In this document: piece by piece, positions 20,424 through 20,429 of the stretch
Numbering within the stretch: position 1 is the first letter of the stretch
Layout of the letters: each line of letters starts with the position of its first letter
DNA from: a virus
Strand: one strand, 5' to 3'
Length of the DNA: 20,429 nt
Virus record (IMG/VR): IMGVR_UViG_3300034018_001553
Coordinates: 1 to 20,429 of that record
Notes under the pieces: model-generated
The model's database searches: none
What the model was told of the DNA's origin: nothing
The model's input: only the letters and a program-made list of their open reading frames with translations
Translations under genes and position numbers: made by a program

Positions 20424-20429
20424 AGTTAG

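Overview
The window is a 20.4-kb piece of a tailed-phage (Caudoviricetes) genome, free or integrated, from a Bacteroidota host, probably Flavobacteria-like. The host inference rests on strong AT richness, on promoters of the Bacteroidota type (TTTG, then TAnnTTTG 17-23 bases on), on start regions that carry TTTAAAC instead of a Shine-Dalgarno, and on protein types such as a primase with a VirE_N/BT4734-like front. Every supported gene lies on the minus strand, so transcription runs from high to low coordinates. No integrase, tRNA or CRISPR array was seen.

In transcription order: (1) 20423-18573 carries a GH24 lysozyme, a 55-aa protein, a winged-helix plus metallophosphoesterase protein and a small conserved phage protein. 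(2) 18516-17344 is a self-contained cassette: a promoter, an integron-attC-like palindrome and a PP-loop/PAPS-reductase-family gene between 15-bp inverted repeats. (3) 17278-15155 carries a small lipoprotein, a 69-aa protein, a membrane-anchored protein with a beta-rich end (spanin-like candidate) and a cytosine-C5 methyltransferase, then a terminator. (4) 14974-13681 is a run of six small genes, including an XRE-type regulator. (5) 13633-12105 is a recombination set: Rad52-like annealing protein, YqaJ-type exonuclease and an SSB-like protein with a DDLPF tail. (6) 12044-10395 is an SF2 DEAH helicase. (7) 10394-10130 is an AT-rich gap with iterated GATGTGACACGCT repeats, the best origin candidate. 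(8) 10053-7271 carries a primase-SF3 helicase, a VRR-NUC nuclease and a small protein. (9) 7169-3463 carries small proteins, an SNF2-type helicase paired with an amino-methyltransferase, and an excisionase-like HTH protein. (10) 3354-935 carries small proteins and the terminase small and large subunits. (11) 779-1 is the front of the portal gene, cut by the window edge.

The genes fit one programme: takeover and regulation, recombination-dependent replication (annealing protein, exonuclease, SSB, DEAH helicase, primase-helicase), DNA modification, packaging and lysis. Two regulatory patterns stand out. Several operons have the order promoter, very short leader ORF, intrinsic terminator, gene, and in the clearest two cases the leader ORF crosses the first terminator arm and stops in or at the edge of the loop, as expected for translation-coupled attenuation. 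Two distant promoters (7202 and 15001) also share a 40-bp upstream element containing TTATAA-N2-TTATAA.
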